Of a stretch of 64,000 bases of DNA, positions 24,501 through 36,600 are shown piece by piece. The DNA is from Membranipora membranacea (Eukaryota; Bryozoa; Gymnolaemata; Cheilostomatida; Membraniporidae), in assembly GCA_914767715.1 (NCBI GenBank), contig OU612070.1, forward strand, positions 16,757,501 to 16,821,500. The letters are read 5' to 3'. The position numbers and the translations under genes were made by a program. The notes under the pieces were generated by a model, which worked only from the letters and a program-made list of their open reading frames with translations, was not told the DNA's origin and did not search any database. The stretch's first letter is position 1; the number at the start of each line of letters is the position of its first letter.

Positions 24501-26131
24501 GGCTGCCGTAACGAGGGAGATCAGCAGCGAGTGGATGAGCTGAGAAAGCTAGCTGCTGAGCTTGAGATTAGTGATGTTGTAGAGTTCTGTCTGAATGTGC
24601 CATTCTCTACTCTCAAGCAAAGAATGAGTGAAAGCATCGCCGGTATTCACACAATGTGGAATGAGCACTTCGGTATAGGTATGTTGTACATTTTAACCAG
24701 TATCAGTACCAGTAAATCAGTTCGACATGCACTAAAGCAAAAGGTCGACTCGTTGAGCTATAGACAGTTTTCTGAGCTGAAAGGGAGTTTTGAAAACCTC
24801 TTATATTTGGATAGAAATTATTTTTGATTCAGAATCTGAACCATTGAAAACTCATAGAGACATATAGAGGCTCAAATTAGAGCTCAGAAAACTGCCAATT
24901 TACTGTATTTGCATCATTGTTCCCCAATATACATGAGAAATGAACGGATATTTTTATTCTTATTCATTCTCGATTCGCAACGTGGATTTTGTGCAAATAT
25001 ATTCATCCTGTGTGATTTTAGCAAGTCACCATTTGATAAGATGTTTAACTGGACAATGTAAATCAACTCAGTTCAAGACCCGACACTTTTTCAATGTTCA
25101 TCATTGACGTAATAATAAGTATGTTATGTTCATAGACTGTCTAAACTCTGCGATCAATACACTGTTTTGGTTGTTTGTCCAGTTAAAGGGTATTGACAGA
25201 TTACTCCCTATGATATAAAATTATATAATATATAGATGTATTTATATAGTGTATACATTATTGACTGTAGGAGTTGTAGAGCTGATGGCTGGTGGTACAG
25301 TGACGCTCGCTCATGAGTCTGGTGGACCTCTCATGGATATAGTTACAACTAAACCAGAATCAGAGAGAACAGGATATCTGGCTAGTGATATAGGTATAAC
25401 TTATAATTTTTTGTGTATTCAGACCGAGTCCAGAGTCGCTTGCCCCTACTGATCACCCTTATCAGTGGGAGGGGTGCAGACCCAAATGCAGGCAATCTGA
25501 ATCAAACTTTATATGATTCAGGACAATTAATGTGCCGTGCTGTGCTGGTCAGTGCTATCTCTAAGATCAAAATTTATTCGGATTGGATAACAAACATGCT
25601 AAGAGCATCAACATGCCATCAGACTACCACATAAGTAGCAGGGTTTACCGTACAGGACAAATCATTACCATGTCGTGTCGAGGCTTTTACATATCTGTTC
25701 AAATTTTCATCAATTGAGGAATGTTTTTGAGCCTGCAGCTAGAAATTGGTGTATTTGAGAAGCTACCAAGGGGCCCCTAATTATTTAAATGCAATGAAAA
25801 TTTGTACAGGTGTGTAAAAAACTCTAGTGCTTAACATGGTGTAAATTATTAGTCTTGTATGGTGAACCCTGCTTGCAGCCTCGAATGTTAAATGTTTTGT
25901 GGTAAGTTTTAATGTTTATTTAAAGTTCTTTTCTATCCTCTGTATTTTACAGAATCGTACAGTGAGTGCATGAAGACAATCTTTTCGTTGAGTCAGTCAG
26001 AGAGAGAAGAGTTATGTACACGTGCTCGTGACTCTGCACTGCGGTTTGATGAGGAAATGTTTGACAGATCGTTCTTGTCTTCATGTTCTGAGTTGTTCTC
26101 TCAACTTCTCTCTGCTGGTGCCTCCAGGTGA
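18571..26131 (+). CDS. ALG11: ALG11, GDP-Man:Man3GlcNAc2-PP-dolichol alpha-1,2-mannosyltransferase
   Basis: Ten exons: 18571-18584, 18879-19005, 19703-19797, 20453-20655, 22228-22357, 22978-23115, 23727-23922, 24426-24678, 25271-25393, 25953-26131 (1458 nt, 485 aa; human 492). ALG11 adds the fourth and fifth mannoses to the lipid-linked N-glycan precursor on the cytosolic face of the ER. Residues ~11-33 form the N-terminal membrane anchor ([20 protein letters not shown]) followed by basic residues. The signature [18 protein letters not shown] starts near residue 54. [29 protein letters not shown] and the GT4 E-x7-E motif (NEHFGIGVVE, exon 8-9 junction) are intact. The start comes from a 14-nt coding first exon whose phase matches exon 2. 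Exon 2 has no in-frame ATG before the anchor, so this tiny exon is the least certain part. The exon-7 donor lies in a 48-bp tandem duplication. Confidence 0.95.
19040..19262. repeat. Foldback element family D, copy 3 (ALG11 intron 2)
   Basis: ctaatgtgttggctttgatt pairs with aatcagatcagagccaacac. gagccaatgacaggtcagat pairs with tcagtgacctgccattggct. The centre gattataattatggtgaatg is shared with the copy at 15554. It begins about 35 bp after the exon-2 donor. Confidence 0.85.
19899..20056. repeat. Foldback element family C (ALG11 intron 3)
   Basis: Left end ttggtctttcaataagacaa with ttcccaaattgctcactcc; right end ctcaccgagtgagcgatcaa, then gcgattttggctg and a C-run. Same layout as the element at 8020. 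Confidence 0.75.
20677..20942. repeat. Nested foldback element (ALG11 intron 4)
   Basis: The outer arms run from cttggttcacattgtcccag to ctgggacaatgtgaaccaag. Next inside, gatgccatcccagatgctta pairs with taagcatctgggatggcat, and tcccagtca with tgactggga. An inner hairpin (cgggaaagtttgacg ... gaactttcccg) and a second ggttcacattgactgggat word sit within. The CCCAGATG/CATCTGGG word recurs, so the element looks like foldbacks inserted or duplicated inside one another. It starts ~20 bp after the exon-4 donor. Confidence 0.85.
20957..21175. repeat. Foldback element family E, copy 3, inverted (ALG11 intron 4)
   Basis: Reverse-orientation copy: starts ccacaatgaca and ends tatcacgtgatcggtgtg. Contains gtacctaacatc, then gatggtactcatacta, then tcactctctatcgatcagag and tatacatgcaatag. 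It lies directly after the nested foldback. Confidence 0.8.
22366..22546. repeat. Foldback element family E, copy 4 (ALG11 intron 5)
   Basis: CACACTGATCGCG at the left and TCAGTGTG at the right, with tatatctttgatcagtagag, then ttcacttgagtacc, then gcgcatgttaggtactcat. It begins 8 bp after the exon-5 donor, the same offset as copy 1 in KPTN. Confidence 0.85.
23484..23537. repeat. Short foldback (gttgcccact) in ALG11 intron 6
   Basis: tttggagttgcccact pairs with agtgggcaactccgaa around a 20-nt centre (ccctgatcaacatgttcaat). Family A-like. Confidence 0.7.
23906..24001 (+). repeat. 48-bp tandem duplication across the ALG11 exon-7 splice donor
   Basis: Copies 23906-23953 and 23954-24001 appear identical. 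Each contains the exon end (gatcatcaactacag) and donor (gtaaataat). The first donor is at 23923, the second at 23971. The 48-bp unit is open and in frame, so using the second donor would insert 16 residues ([16 protein letters not shown]). Confidence 0.95.
25420..25505. repeat. Family A-like foldback (ALG11 intron 9)
   Basis: attcagaccgagtccagagt, then gcttgcccctactgatcacc / cttatcagtgggaggggtgc, then gcaggcaatctgaat. Imperfect arms, about 28 bp after the exon-9 donor. Confidence 0.6.
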
Positions 26132-28499
26132 TCTGACACACTCACAGCTGTCATACTGTCAGACTCACAGTTGTCAAGCTGTCAGAATCACAGCTTTCAC
26201 ATTGTCAGACTCACAGCCATCTTACTGAGGTGCTACGACCTACAATTAAATGAATAATGATTTCAGATCAATGAAAAATTTACATTTCATAAATGGTACT
26301 GTCCATTTATTCTCATGAGAAAAATGCTGCTTTGACTAATGTTGTGCTTTGTAAGCAGCTGAATCATATAGTGTATAGTCATACTCCGTCAATCAATATT
26401 ACTCATTCCTCAGTTGTGTCAGTATGGAAAAACACTCAACCTATATGATCTCAACTTCACTTCATCATAGATACACATTAAACGACTCATCATAACTTAG
26501 TCCTACAACCCTTACGTGGACTTCCTAATCATAAGTATCTAACATTAGAGTGTCTGATCATGTGTGCTGTGCAACTTTTTTGACTAAGTCAACGTTTTCT
26601 CCCAACGTACCGGAAGGCAATGCTGTCTAACTTATCACATTATTTCCTGCTTACTATGATATCCTTCCTGTAACTATTTCTAGTCTTGTCTCATTGAGTC
26701 CGCAGGTCAAAGTTAAATTTAACCGCAGCTGTTAATCCCTGCGTCCTGTCATGACAGGATTTTGAACTTCGGATATCCACACAATATTGACTTTTTTCAA
26801 TGTGTGACGTATATTAATTTTTTTGTATTTCTTTGCCTAAAATATCCTGCTTGCTTGTAAGCCTTAAAAAAGTTTTTATTATGCGACATTATCAATGCAA
26901 CGAAATGTAGATGTAGTTTTCCATTCTTGTGTTTGTTTTTTGTACCCGAATAATAATTAATCATTATGCTGATACAGTTATTTAACCTTATCCACACTTG
27001 CTGAACTTTGCTTCAATAAAAACTTGCTCCCCTGTACCCGATTGTTTTTTGTTCTTTTATATCTTTACAGTATGTTTGTGTCATGAGTGTGATGTTTATT
27101 TTCTTTATGAGTTATTTACAGATATGGTAACAAAGACCTGGAAATGTTACACTTTATATCACATAACTTCAGATAAATGATAACAAGTGTATACTCATTA
27201 GTGTGAGGTTGTACTAAAAGGCAGCAGAATATTAATAACAGGTATTTAATTTAACATAACTTGTTTGCTGACACAATTGTATAACATTGTAATCAAGAAT
27301 TTCGGGCTCTTTTGATGTAAGCTAACTTTTCACTTGACATTGTAAATCACCGGAGGTAAATTTTGTTATTTCTCAAGCGTAGGTGATGTCTAAATTGAAT
27401 TCTTTACACTTCAATAATTTTGATTGCAGCGATCTTGCTGCCTCATTAACTATCGGTAGTAAACCTCACAACTGCACTGGGAATTAAAAACCACTGTCTG
27501 GTATTATTTATGTATTGTACCTATTTGTTATTGTAGTCACACTTGGCGAACAGGCAAGTTTTATGCCCGTTTTTATGCAGATATATGGAAATGAAGGACG
27601 AAAAGATTGTCATAAGGATAATTTGATAATTTAAAGCCATCTATCTCCAGTCTGCGTAGTGTACACAACACACATTACTCATCAAGCACTTTCTGTTCAC
27701 TAAACACAGGCAATCTGAGGACTACATTGAAGCTGAATATTATACTGCTTAGCTGAACGGACTCTGCCTGCCTGCAACAAACTTTGTTTAAACTGGTAAG
27801 TTAAATTTCTCTGCATCTTCCTTATTTAAAAAAAGCGATTATATATTGGATTGGACAGCCTTGTTGTCTTGTTCTATGCAGGAGGGGAAGGGTCGTGGTA
27901 TGTGACTTTACTCTCCAGCAAACAGGTGATTAACATAGAAGCCCGTAGTCTTCAAAGACCACTGCAAAATTGTTGGTTATTACTGATGGAACACATCTTT
28001 GATGTTAGAAGGACGAGTATGTTTTAGCATTGGTATTGCGATTATAGCAGTTGTCTAATTTTGGAAAATGCTATTTGTAAGAGTTGTTAGTATAAGTTGA
28101 TCTGAGGGTTGTGAGTTGAAATGAGGGTTGTGGTTTCATGCCATGTCAATGTCATGTAGTTTTGAAGAGTCACAATGTTCTTTAGCATTGAATTCCTGTC
28201 CGGAGAATACCCTACATTAAGCCAAGCTGCTTTGTTATATGGCTACATCATGTCTGTCAGCCGGCGCCTTGTTCATAGCACACAGCTGTCAATCATTGCA
28301 GGCCATGTCCTGTAAAAAAAGGGACATGTGGCAGACTCCTCTCGGGGGAGTCAACTCAACTCTTCCTTGTCATCTAATATGTACATAAACCTGAAACACA
28401 ATCACATACACATAGATACATGACACAAAGTCCAGTCTGAAAGTCTGCAGCGGTTGCAGATGTTGGCTGTGCGGTGTTGTGTACTTAAAAGCATACTAT

Positions 28500-28612
28500 C
28501 ACTTCGCTCAAAATAATCGTCCGTGTGGATTTTCAATTAGACAATTTTTTTCCCAAATTTCTCACTCAGAATGATGATAGTGATTTTGGCTATTTTTATT
28601 TAAAAATTCTGT
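28500..28612. repeat. Family C foldback remnant
   Basis: Contains tcgctcaaaataatcg, ttttcaattagacaa, tcccaaatttctcactc and gtgattttggct in the order found in the element at 8020, but degenerate and without clear ends. Confidence 0.55.
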
Positions 28613-29249
28613 AATCTCATTTATCTTACATGATAGTTATGTATATTAAGTTTCCGCTTACATTTGAGGAAGAGGATATATGATAGTTGCGGTAATGCGA
28701 ATCGTTGGCCGAAGTTGGAGAAGCTCAGACTATAGTACCAACCATTAATTGCTCTCATCCTTTTCCTCCTTGATTGTGATTGGCCTATAGCTAGCAATGT
28801 TGACACAGACACAATTTTATACCTGTGACGTGATGTCTGGTACATAGTAGCACTGACTTAATAATTAATCTCTTGAAATCTGGAGTCTGGTTTGGTTTTC
28901 CTCAGACATATCATGACAATGCCTTCTAGCATTAAATCAAGGATTTCAAGAAATCCTTAATTAGCTATCAATTTCCACAGCACAGCCACGTATTATTTTG
29001 TGTGTGTTAAAACTGTTGGTTCAAATGTACTGCTATTTGAATGCTTATTGATAGGATGATAAGTGAAGTTTTGGCCCACTAAACTAGAGGTCTGATTTTA
29101 TAGTCTGTCATCAAAGTCTGATCTATAAGAACAGGAAGACATGTCTGGTTGATAAAAAAGAGCCGGGATTTCCTTTTTCTTCAAATCTCTAGTGGCCTCC
29201 TCCATAAATTAATGTACCCAAGCTGCCAATGAGCTGCCGATTTTGTAGT

Positions 29250-29371
29250 GATGTGATGCTCTAATAGATCACAAAGAAAGATACATGATGCCGATATCAT
29301 AGGGATGTGATCACAGAGTAAGGATATATCCTTGCTTTGTGATGTGATGCTCTAATAGATTACAAAGAAAG
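29250..29371. repeat. Direct repeat pair, 90 bp apart
   Basis: gatgtgatgctctaatag followed by a-cacaaagaaaga appears at about 29250 and again at about 29340 with one or two substitutions. A second pair (gatgatcttgtt-cgattcgtgac) lies at about 29560 and 29690. Confidence 0.7.
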
Positions 29372-30372
29372 AGCCATGGTATGTTAATGCTTCGTGCAGC
29401 TGATGTAGGATGCAACAAACAGCTGTGACTAATGTTAGGGAATTAAAACAAGCATGATGCTTTGTTTTGATGCACACATCAATGTCGATATACTGTATAT
29501 ATATATATGAATGTATATATATGTATATCTAGGAGTTCAATCAAACTTTCATCAGATCATCTTGTTCCGATTCGATTCGTGACGTCTTTGAGATTCCATG
29601 ACCAAGCATGAGCAAATGGTCATTATTTATTCTAAAGAATACTGCTGGAACACATAATTCAGACCAGGAGTACAATCATAGTTTTGTTAGATGATCTTGT
29701 TTCGATTCGTGACCGGCAGCTGTAGAGATGTCTTTTAGATTCCCACACCAGGTGGGGGAGTTAATGTCTTTGCAGTGATTATCTACACGAAGGATCCACT
29801 ATCTGGGGTTGAATCGAGGTTAAGTAGAGAGAATTATACCAGTTAGAGGTTATGATACCTTAAGTAATTATACACTTATATAAATATCATATTCAGCTTA
29901 CAATAACTCGACGAATTGTATTTTAAATTCTTGAACCAGGTGACATTATTTGAAATCTGTGTAATTCTAGAGTAACTTATTTATCTAATCAGTTCTAAGC
30001 AATCCGATCGAATATTGAGAGAGGAAAAATTACACAACAGATTTGTTTGTTAACGGCAATCGTAAGCTTTGATAGTCTGAGGTCTTTGAGGAGGCACGCT
30101 GACGTTTCCTGAGTGGCATCGCCTTTCTGTTTACACAATCACAAATGTCACTCTTCTGTAATCGTTAGAGATTGTTGTGAAAATTGACTTCTGCAAACAT
30201 TATTGTACTGCTTCTATCGCCGACAGCGTGGCAGCATAGTATAGACTGGTCTGTTCTAATGGAGTTCTAAGTCATGGTTAGCTTTGACATCTTTTTGTAA
30301 ATGGTGGTAAGTACTATCAAGGTAGTGGCTCTTTATCTTTGTAATCATTTTATTACGTAATAGTTACTGAGC

Positions 30373-30830
30373 TATATCCAGGGCTCTCAACCACTCAGAT
30401 TTAGCCCGAGTCACTCAGGTTTTTAGGTTCAACTCAGGCAACTCGGGGCTTTTAGAATACTAGCCGAAAACTCAAGATTTTGCCTCATGTTCATCGAAGT
30501 TGGGGAATTCCTCTCGGTGTGGCCTAGTTGTATGATTATAAAGAAACAATTTTATGATGTGATATATGAAATACACTAACCAGGATGAATTTTACAGTGA
30601 TTCTATATCATTGATCTGCTAACAACTCTAAATAACCAGTATCATTCATATGCAGAGGCCTAAATTGCTCTCTAGGCTTTGGCCGCCGGACCGATTGAGG
30701 AGGCTACAGAGCTCGAAAACTATAAGCTGTTTGTGCACAGGGCGTTCCACGCCTTTGAAATGCCACCTACAACACAGTATCGGCAAAACTTAGGTTTTGG
30801 ATCCTCCCAGGTTGAGAGCCCTGGCTATAT
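30373..30830. mobile_element. Putative non-autonomous TIR element with a short open frame
   Basis: Bounded by tatatccagggctctcaacc and its near-complement ggttgagagccctggctata. The 458-bp interior includes an unusually GC-rich, protein-like segment (about 30679-30810) flanked by an acceptor-like ctctctag. Its translation contains LENYKLFVHRAFHAFEMPP, a family I do not recognise. It may be a captured exon or a transposase remnant. No target-site duplication was established. Confidence 0.6.
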
Positions 30831-33622
30831 CATTACAACTGGATTTTGTTCTATGTTTTGACCATTACATATATTGTGCTAGGTTCTGGTTCTAGTTCCT
30901 TAGCCATTTAGCTCTTTAATTTGGACTCAAACCATAGTGATTTTATTTGAAATTACCATAATAGGTGTTTCCATAGTTATTGATATACATTTAATGTTTT
31001 TGTTGCAATATTTTGTGGGTGCTCAGAAATAGTCATGGTAACACCAAAGTTTTTTCTCAAGTGGAAGTTACATGATATAAGACATTGGAAGTATTGAATG
31101 GGATTAAAAAGTGTTCTATGAAAGATTTATTTGGGATTGTATCTGTTTATACAAAAAAAGGTTCTAAGATAAGCCCATTATCGGATAAGCCCATTATCGG
31201 ATAAGCCGGGCTTGAAGCGAAAGTTAATCATTTTCACAAGGTTTCCCTGTGAATCAATGACATGAATGACTCAAATTCCATGAAGTATTAAAGGCTAATA
31301 GTTCTAAGAGACTGGTTATCCTCTCCATACGCTTCAGGTTAGTTTTCTCATTTCTCTATGTTCTGTTCATAATTTTGGTTGGGACAATCACATTTCAATT
31401 CTTAGATGGCAGTCATTTGTATAAGTTTTAGAGTTTCGAGTTTGTTGTTCAGGCATATCTCTGAAATCATAAATTGTAAAATGTTGAGACACCGAGAAAT
31501 AACTGCTCAAACATTCAAACCAGAGTTTACTGTCATGTACTACATTGTTGGCGTCTATCATGGTTCATAACGAATGTAAATATCAAGTAGCCAAACGGTT
31601 ATGATAGCTAGTTGTGGTGTCTAGTGTAGTGTCTACTATAGGTAGAGCGGAATGTTAATTTTGAGAAAAGGTGGTTAGAGTCAATTAAAACCAGCACCCA
31701 GGTGTGACGTTTCTGGAGTACAACATAGTACTCTTGCTCCTTTACCTAAGTTAACCTGGGTTTGGCCAACAATTGTGTCAATCCCTAAAATATATTGCGG
31801 GTACTCGAGTACAAGGAATTAAAGTATGACCTTACCTCAAACATATTATTCGTAAGAAGCCAAGAAGCATTATGGGCATTGAATCATAAAAAGAGGAAAA
31901 CTACAATTAAAGTCATTATTAGTATGCATAGAAAATGCTAATTGAGCTTTTCCTTTTAATGTTTTAAATTTTATGACTTCTCATCACTAAGAAGTTCCCA
32001 CAGGAGAGAAACTTTAGCTCAAGCAGATTTATAATTAATGGGATGTCTAGAAATAATCATTAAAATGGGATTGTTTGTTATTCAATTACCTCATAATCCA
32101 TATGCTCTTAGGATCAAGGGCATATGGATTATGACAACAAATTTAAATGAACAAGTTGCACAAGTTTGTTGTTGCTAGTCGGGTACTGTGATACAGAGTC
32201 TACGATAGGAGACCACAGGTTGGATGATAGCATATTCCTTCGGCACCATATTCTACCTAGAGTTCAGCACTTGAGCAGAAGCTATGCTAACAGGTATCAA
32301 AGTCGAAGTTTTCTTTCGAGATTCTAGACTTATCATGAAAAGTCTACATCTTGTTCAGAATGTCCTTCGATTTTGGTGTATTGAGTAGAGAAATGCGGGA
32401 TAGTAACTTTGAGGAATCGCCTTGATTGCAAGGCTGATTCACATTCAAGTGATCTTTATTGCTTGGTTGAATTATCGAGTTGTCTGAGAATGCTCCGTGC
32501 CGTGCGTCGTGGTATTTCAGCATGAGGACTGTTACATTCAGGTGGGGTGGGGGATGGCACACACTGGAGATATACTGCTGACGCACATCAGAGGCGCTGC
32601 AGACTGGAATGCTCAATGAATATATTTCTAGTGCAATCATCTCCAAACAAGCTGATAATCAAGTCATTCAACATCCCCTCAATCACTAACAAATTGTCGT
32701 GTTGTTCTTAGGAACTTGTTGATTCGCCTAGAATGACTAGTAGTGTAGTAATTGCTCCCTCATTTGTATGTCTCAATCATTCTTGTTCTTCTTGCTGTAT
32801 AGTAATTTGATTGTCTCGTGTTCACTACATCTCGTTTCTTAGTAGCTATTGACTGATCCAGTATGCCGACAGTGTAGATGCTTGCTACTTAGGAATTAGG
32901 ACTGACTCAAGATGCTCTCTTTTACCTACAAACTTGAAAGACTGACTCAATGCTTGGTTAGCTTGCATGTCATTTTTGTCTAACTAGAACTTCTCTAGAT
33001 TTCTCATCTTACCATGGTTTGTTACGTTCATGACATATAATTGCAACATAGATGAAGTTAAATATGAGTTTGCTGTGTTACATAAATCTGTGTCTGAACT
33101 GTCTATGTATATTTGTAGAATCCAGCCGACTGTATAAGTGAAATATAGAACAGCTTTATCGAACCATTGCTATCCAGCTAACATAGCATACAGATAGTGC
33201 ACCGTTTGTAAGGTGAGTTTATTTTTCATATTCAACTTATGCGAAATGAAAGGGACAGGATTGCCTAGCAGAGATGCCCGATATCATGTCGGAGATGAGT
33301 ATGAAGACTTTATGTGTTGTGATGTTACGGAAATAACAATATACAGTATACATTATACGACTGTTTATCCTCATTACCCTAAGAGGGACTTCATTGTTTT
33401 CCTCAGTCTTTGAATATCAACAGTGTTCAATCTAGTTTACAGACGAGCTAGTAAGACCGACTAGTTGTATTTACAGAGCACCACTAAGTAATAGGAAAAG
33501 ATATCAAAACAAGTTTTTGTACTTCAAAATTTGTCACATAGAGTCTGTATTTCATGCTGTATTCTCATGTCCTTTCAAACAGATACACTTCTCATCACTG
33601 GATACTCCTTGTTATCTCAGAC

Positions 33623-36600
33623 ATGCCAGCTGAAATGGATGAACATTATGATACTCAAAGTGATTCGGAGTTATCTATGCACGAAGACAGAGAGGACAAC
33701 TCCCAATCTGGGCATGAGTTTCCCGAGGTAAGTTGTCCACTCAGGGTTCGTACTTGGTTGCAGCAACCATACAGTACCTGCTTGATCCTTTCAAAATTAT
33801 GCCTTCTGGTACTCACTCCAGAATATTCTTAATTAGCCAGTAATCATGATGTGTCACCATCCCCATGGTCACATAACGGCATCAACGAAAGTTTTGGCAG
33901 TTATTCACCTCGGCTATTTCAGTACAATTTCACTTCATTGTGAGTTGTGACAAAAGCTTCCATACTAGGGTGTTCTCTCTGTTTAATCCCGTTTACCACA
34001 GGAATCACTGTGTATAGAGTAGTTTGAATGATGGATACCAATCTAAATAACATTGAACCATTTAACTTAGTTGGTTATATTGTATGTAACATATTACCAT
34101 ATAACTTAGTTGAATATGTAATAATATTGTGGTGAGCACGATTGCCTATCCTTGTTCCACAGAAGCACAAGACAATTCATTACATGATAGAACAGCCCCT
34201 AGTGGGGCCTTATCAATAGCATACTTATTGTGATTTTGTTGTGATTGAAAAGTTGTGGGCTTAGTGTCAAATTGCAATATTTTGGTTTATAGTAGGATAA
34301 TACCATTACAACTTTATTATTAAATCTAGTGTTATTTTAGTATTAAGTGTTACTATTTCTACAAGTTTTACATGAGCTGTTTACTATTCAGACTGGAATG
34401 AGATTGATTACAAAAGGTAAATTCAGTTTCAATGTCTTTGTTATGGGGGAAAGAGAAATCGGGCACTTTTGTAATTTGGTACCCAACACCTTTGGGCATA
34501 ATAAGCTGATGTTTGAAAGTTTAATTTGCTGTTCATAAGTGTTTGTTTTTTTGTTAATGCATCAGTAGCCATGTGATAAAAGAATCAAATTAACTCTATT
34601 TAATACTTTTGATACAACGACGGAATTCAAGTGTACCCTGCAGGGGCCAAATCTCAATCGTTACAGAGTGCAAATTCCAACATTTTGCTTTCACAATTTA
34701 ACAATTTGTTCCCAAACTGCCAGTCTTGGCAAAAACAAAGAAATGAAAATAGTGCTTTTGTTTGAGTCAAGTAGCTTAATGTGAATTGAGTTTCAATACA
34801 GCAACTGTGTATGAAATTTGATAGTAAACAGCATTTGTAAAGTTTGCAATTGGTTTAAATTTATTAGTTATTGAGAAGTATTTGTCTCAGCATTGTGGTA
34901 GTGATATAATTACATTAGATTAATTATTAAGCTAATAATAAGGGACTCTGGTCCCAGACTGGTGTTTTTGAGCCTATCAAACATCAGAACGTCATTTGGT
35001 GTCTGGCTACTGCTGAAGCACAGTGTTCACCTTCGAGCCTTCTTCGAGTCAACAGCTAAACAGGACGATGACTGAAACCAAGCAGGTTGGTACTCTTGCA
35101 CGGTGATAGCAAGGTAGAATGATTCATTAACAGAAAATGATTCAACATTTACAGTTTATCTCTTGTGATTAAAGCAAGTTGCTTCTATCGTCCTTATACA
35201 GTATCGCAGACCGGTGTGCTCTCACAAAAACCGGTATATTTCACTAATTTGCGTCATCAAGGGCAGCTGCATATCCCTCTGGGGTAAAGATGCTTTGTCT
35301 ACTTTACTGTCGATTCGACTAGTCATTTTTTAGTTCACATTATTATTTATGTACATCTTACTGCAGGTTGTTTTTGTGTGATTTCACTTAGGATATATTG
35401 CATCTGAAATGTGATGATTGCCATAATTATCTTATATGAGCATTATTAAACGCTGTCTGTTGGCCAAGTGTACTTGGTTCTGCTTGTATTGATCAGATTT
35501 CTAGTGGACATCTTGCATTATTTACAAATTCAATATTGGATATTTCAATTATTAATCTTTTCCCAGTAAATGCTGCTTCGTTGAAAGTGGTTGAGAATGT
35601 ACGACTACCCATATAGATAAAGTCTCACATTGTTGATCAGTATGTCGCTCTCGCTGTCCCATCGGTATGACGACTCGGTACTTACTGTCTGCTGACCTCC
35701 TGGTCGCCTGTGAACATTCCGGTATACCAGACAGGCGGTATTATATTCATCACCACAACCTACATAAATGACATAAGCTTTGGTTGATATACTCAATCGC
35801 TATATATTATCAACTAGGACAAGCTCCAACTCCTTGACTGATCGCCTGGGAAAATCCAGGTACCAGACCGGCAGTATTCTATTCATCACCGCAAACTACA
35901 TAAATGATATATGCTTTAGTTTGCATGCTCAATCAAAGCTCATTATCAGCTTCCAACTCCTTGGCTAGATTAAAGCTGTATTTACACTGCATATTTTTCA
36001 GACAAACTTCTCCTTCCGATTTTCCCATCAGCTTGTTATTTTATAAAAGCTATCATTGGGAGCAGCCACAAAACTGAGTCTTGTGACATTGTGAAAAGAA
36101 GCAGATATTTGGCTGCTCGTAATGATAGCTTATATAAGACAAAAATGTGAAGGAGAATTCTGTCAAAAAATTTTGCAGCTTTACCTTTAGTTTGATATCA
36201 TAAGATGCCCATATACCAAGAGAAGATAACAAACATTGGTAGGTTTATATGGTGAAAGATTGGTGAACTTTAATCTGAATCACTCCAACCTCACAGGTGA
36301 TCCAGTGTAGTGGGAGGGATTTGTACTTTGTTTGGATTATCGGTTTTATCGGATTTTTATCTTCATGTGGAGGAAGAAAGCTGACGAGAATAGTAAAGAG
36401 CTCCATTCTGTGGTCACCTGGTGTGATTCAAACCTGTGTTCATTGACATATTCATCAGTTCATCAGAGCAGACCTATGCTTTGTTTGCATTGTTGCATCT
36501 TTGTTTTGGTGTATCGATATTCAGATTTAAGTGATAGTCGGCATCGTTTGTGATGTTTGTGATGGTAGCTTTGTGGTATATGACCAGGAATTGATGCCTT

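Larger units (their letters stand above)
26132..33622. other. 7.5-kb ALG11 to ARHGEF33-like interval
   Basis: No supported coding exon. It holds a candidate ALG11 polyadenylation signal (AATAAA, 27015-27020), repeats at 28500-28612, 29250-29371 and 30373-30830, and hairpins near 28307 (catgtcc / ggacatg), 28941 (aaggatttc / gaaatcctt) and 32090 (ataatccatatgc / gcatatggattat). Two strong donors (27796, gtaagt; 33213, gtgagt) follow exon-like sequence and could end non-coding first exons of the downstream RhoGEF gene. The second would pair with the acceptor at 33620. Confidence 0.45.

Noticed and set aside
32344-32646. 100-codon minus-strand frame
   Set aside because: Composition is unremarkable, no splice or family support, and it is isolated in intergenic DNA.
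36371-36421. Possible third first exon of the RhoGEF (MWRKKADENSKELHS)
   Set aside because: The only good nearby donor leaves phase 2, which does not fit exon 2 (phase 0).
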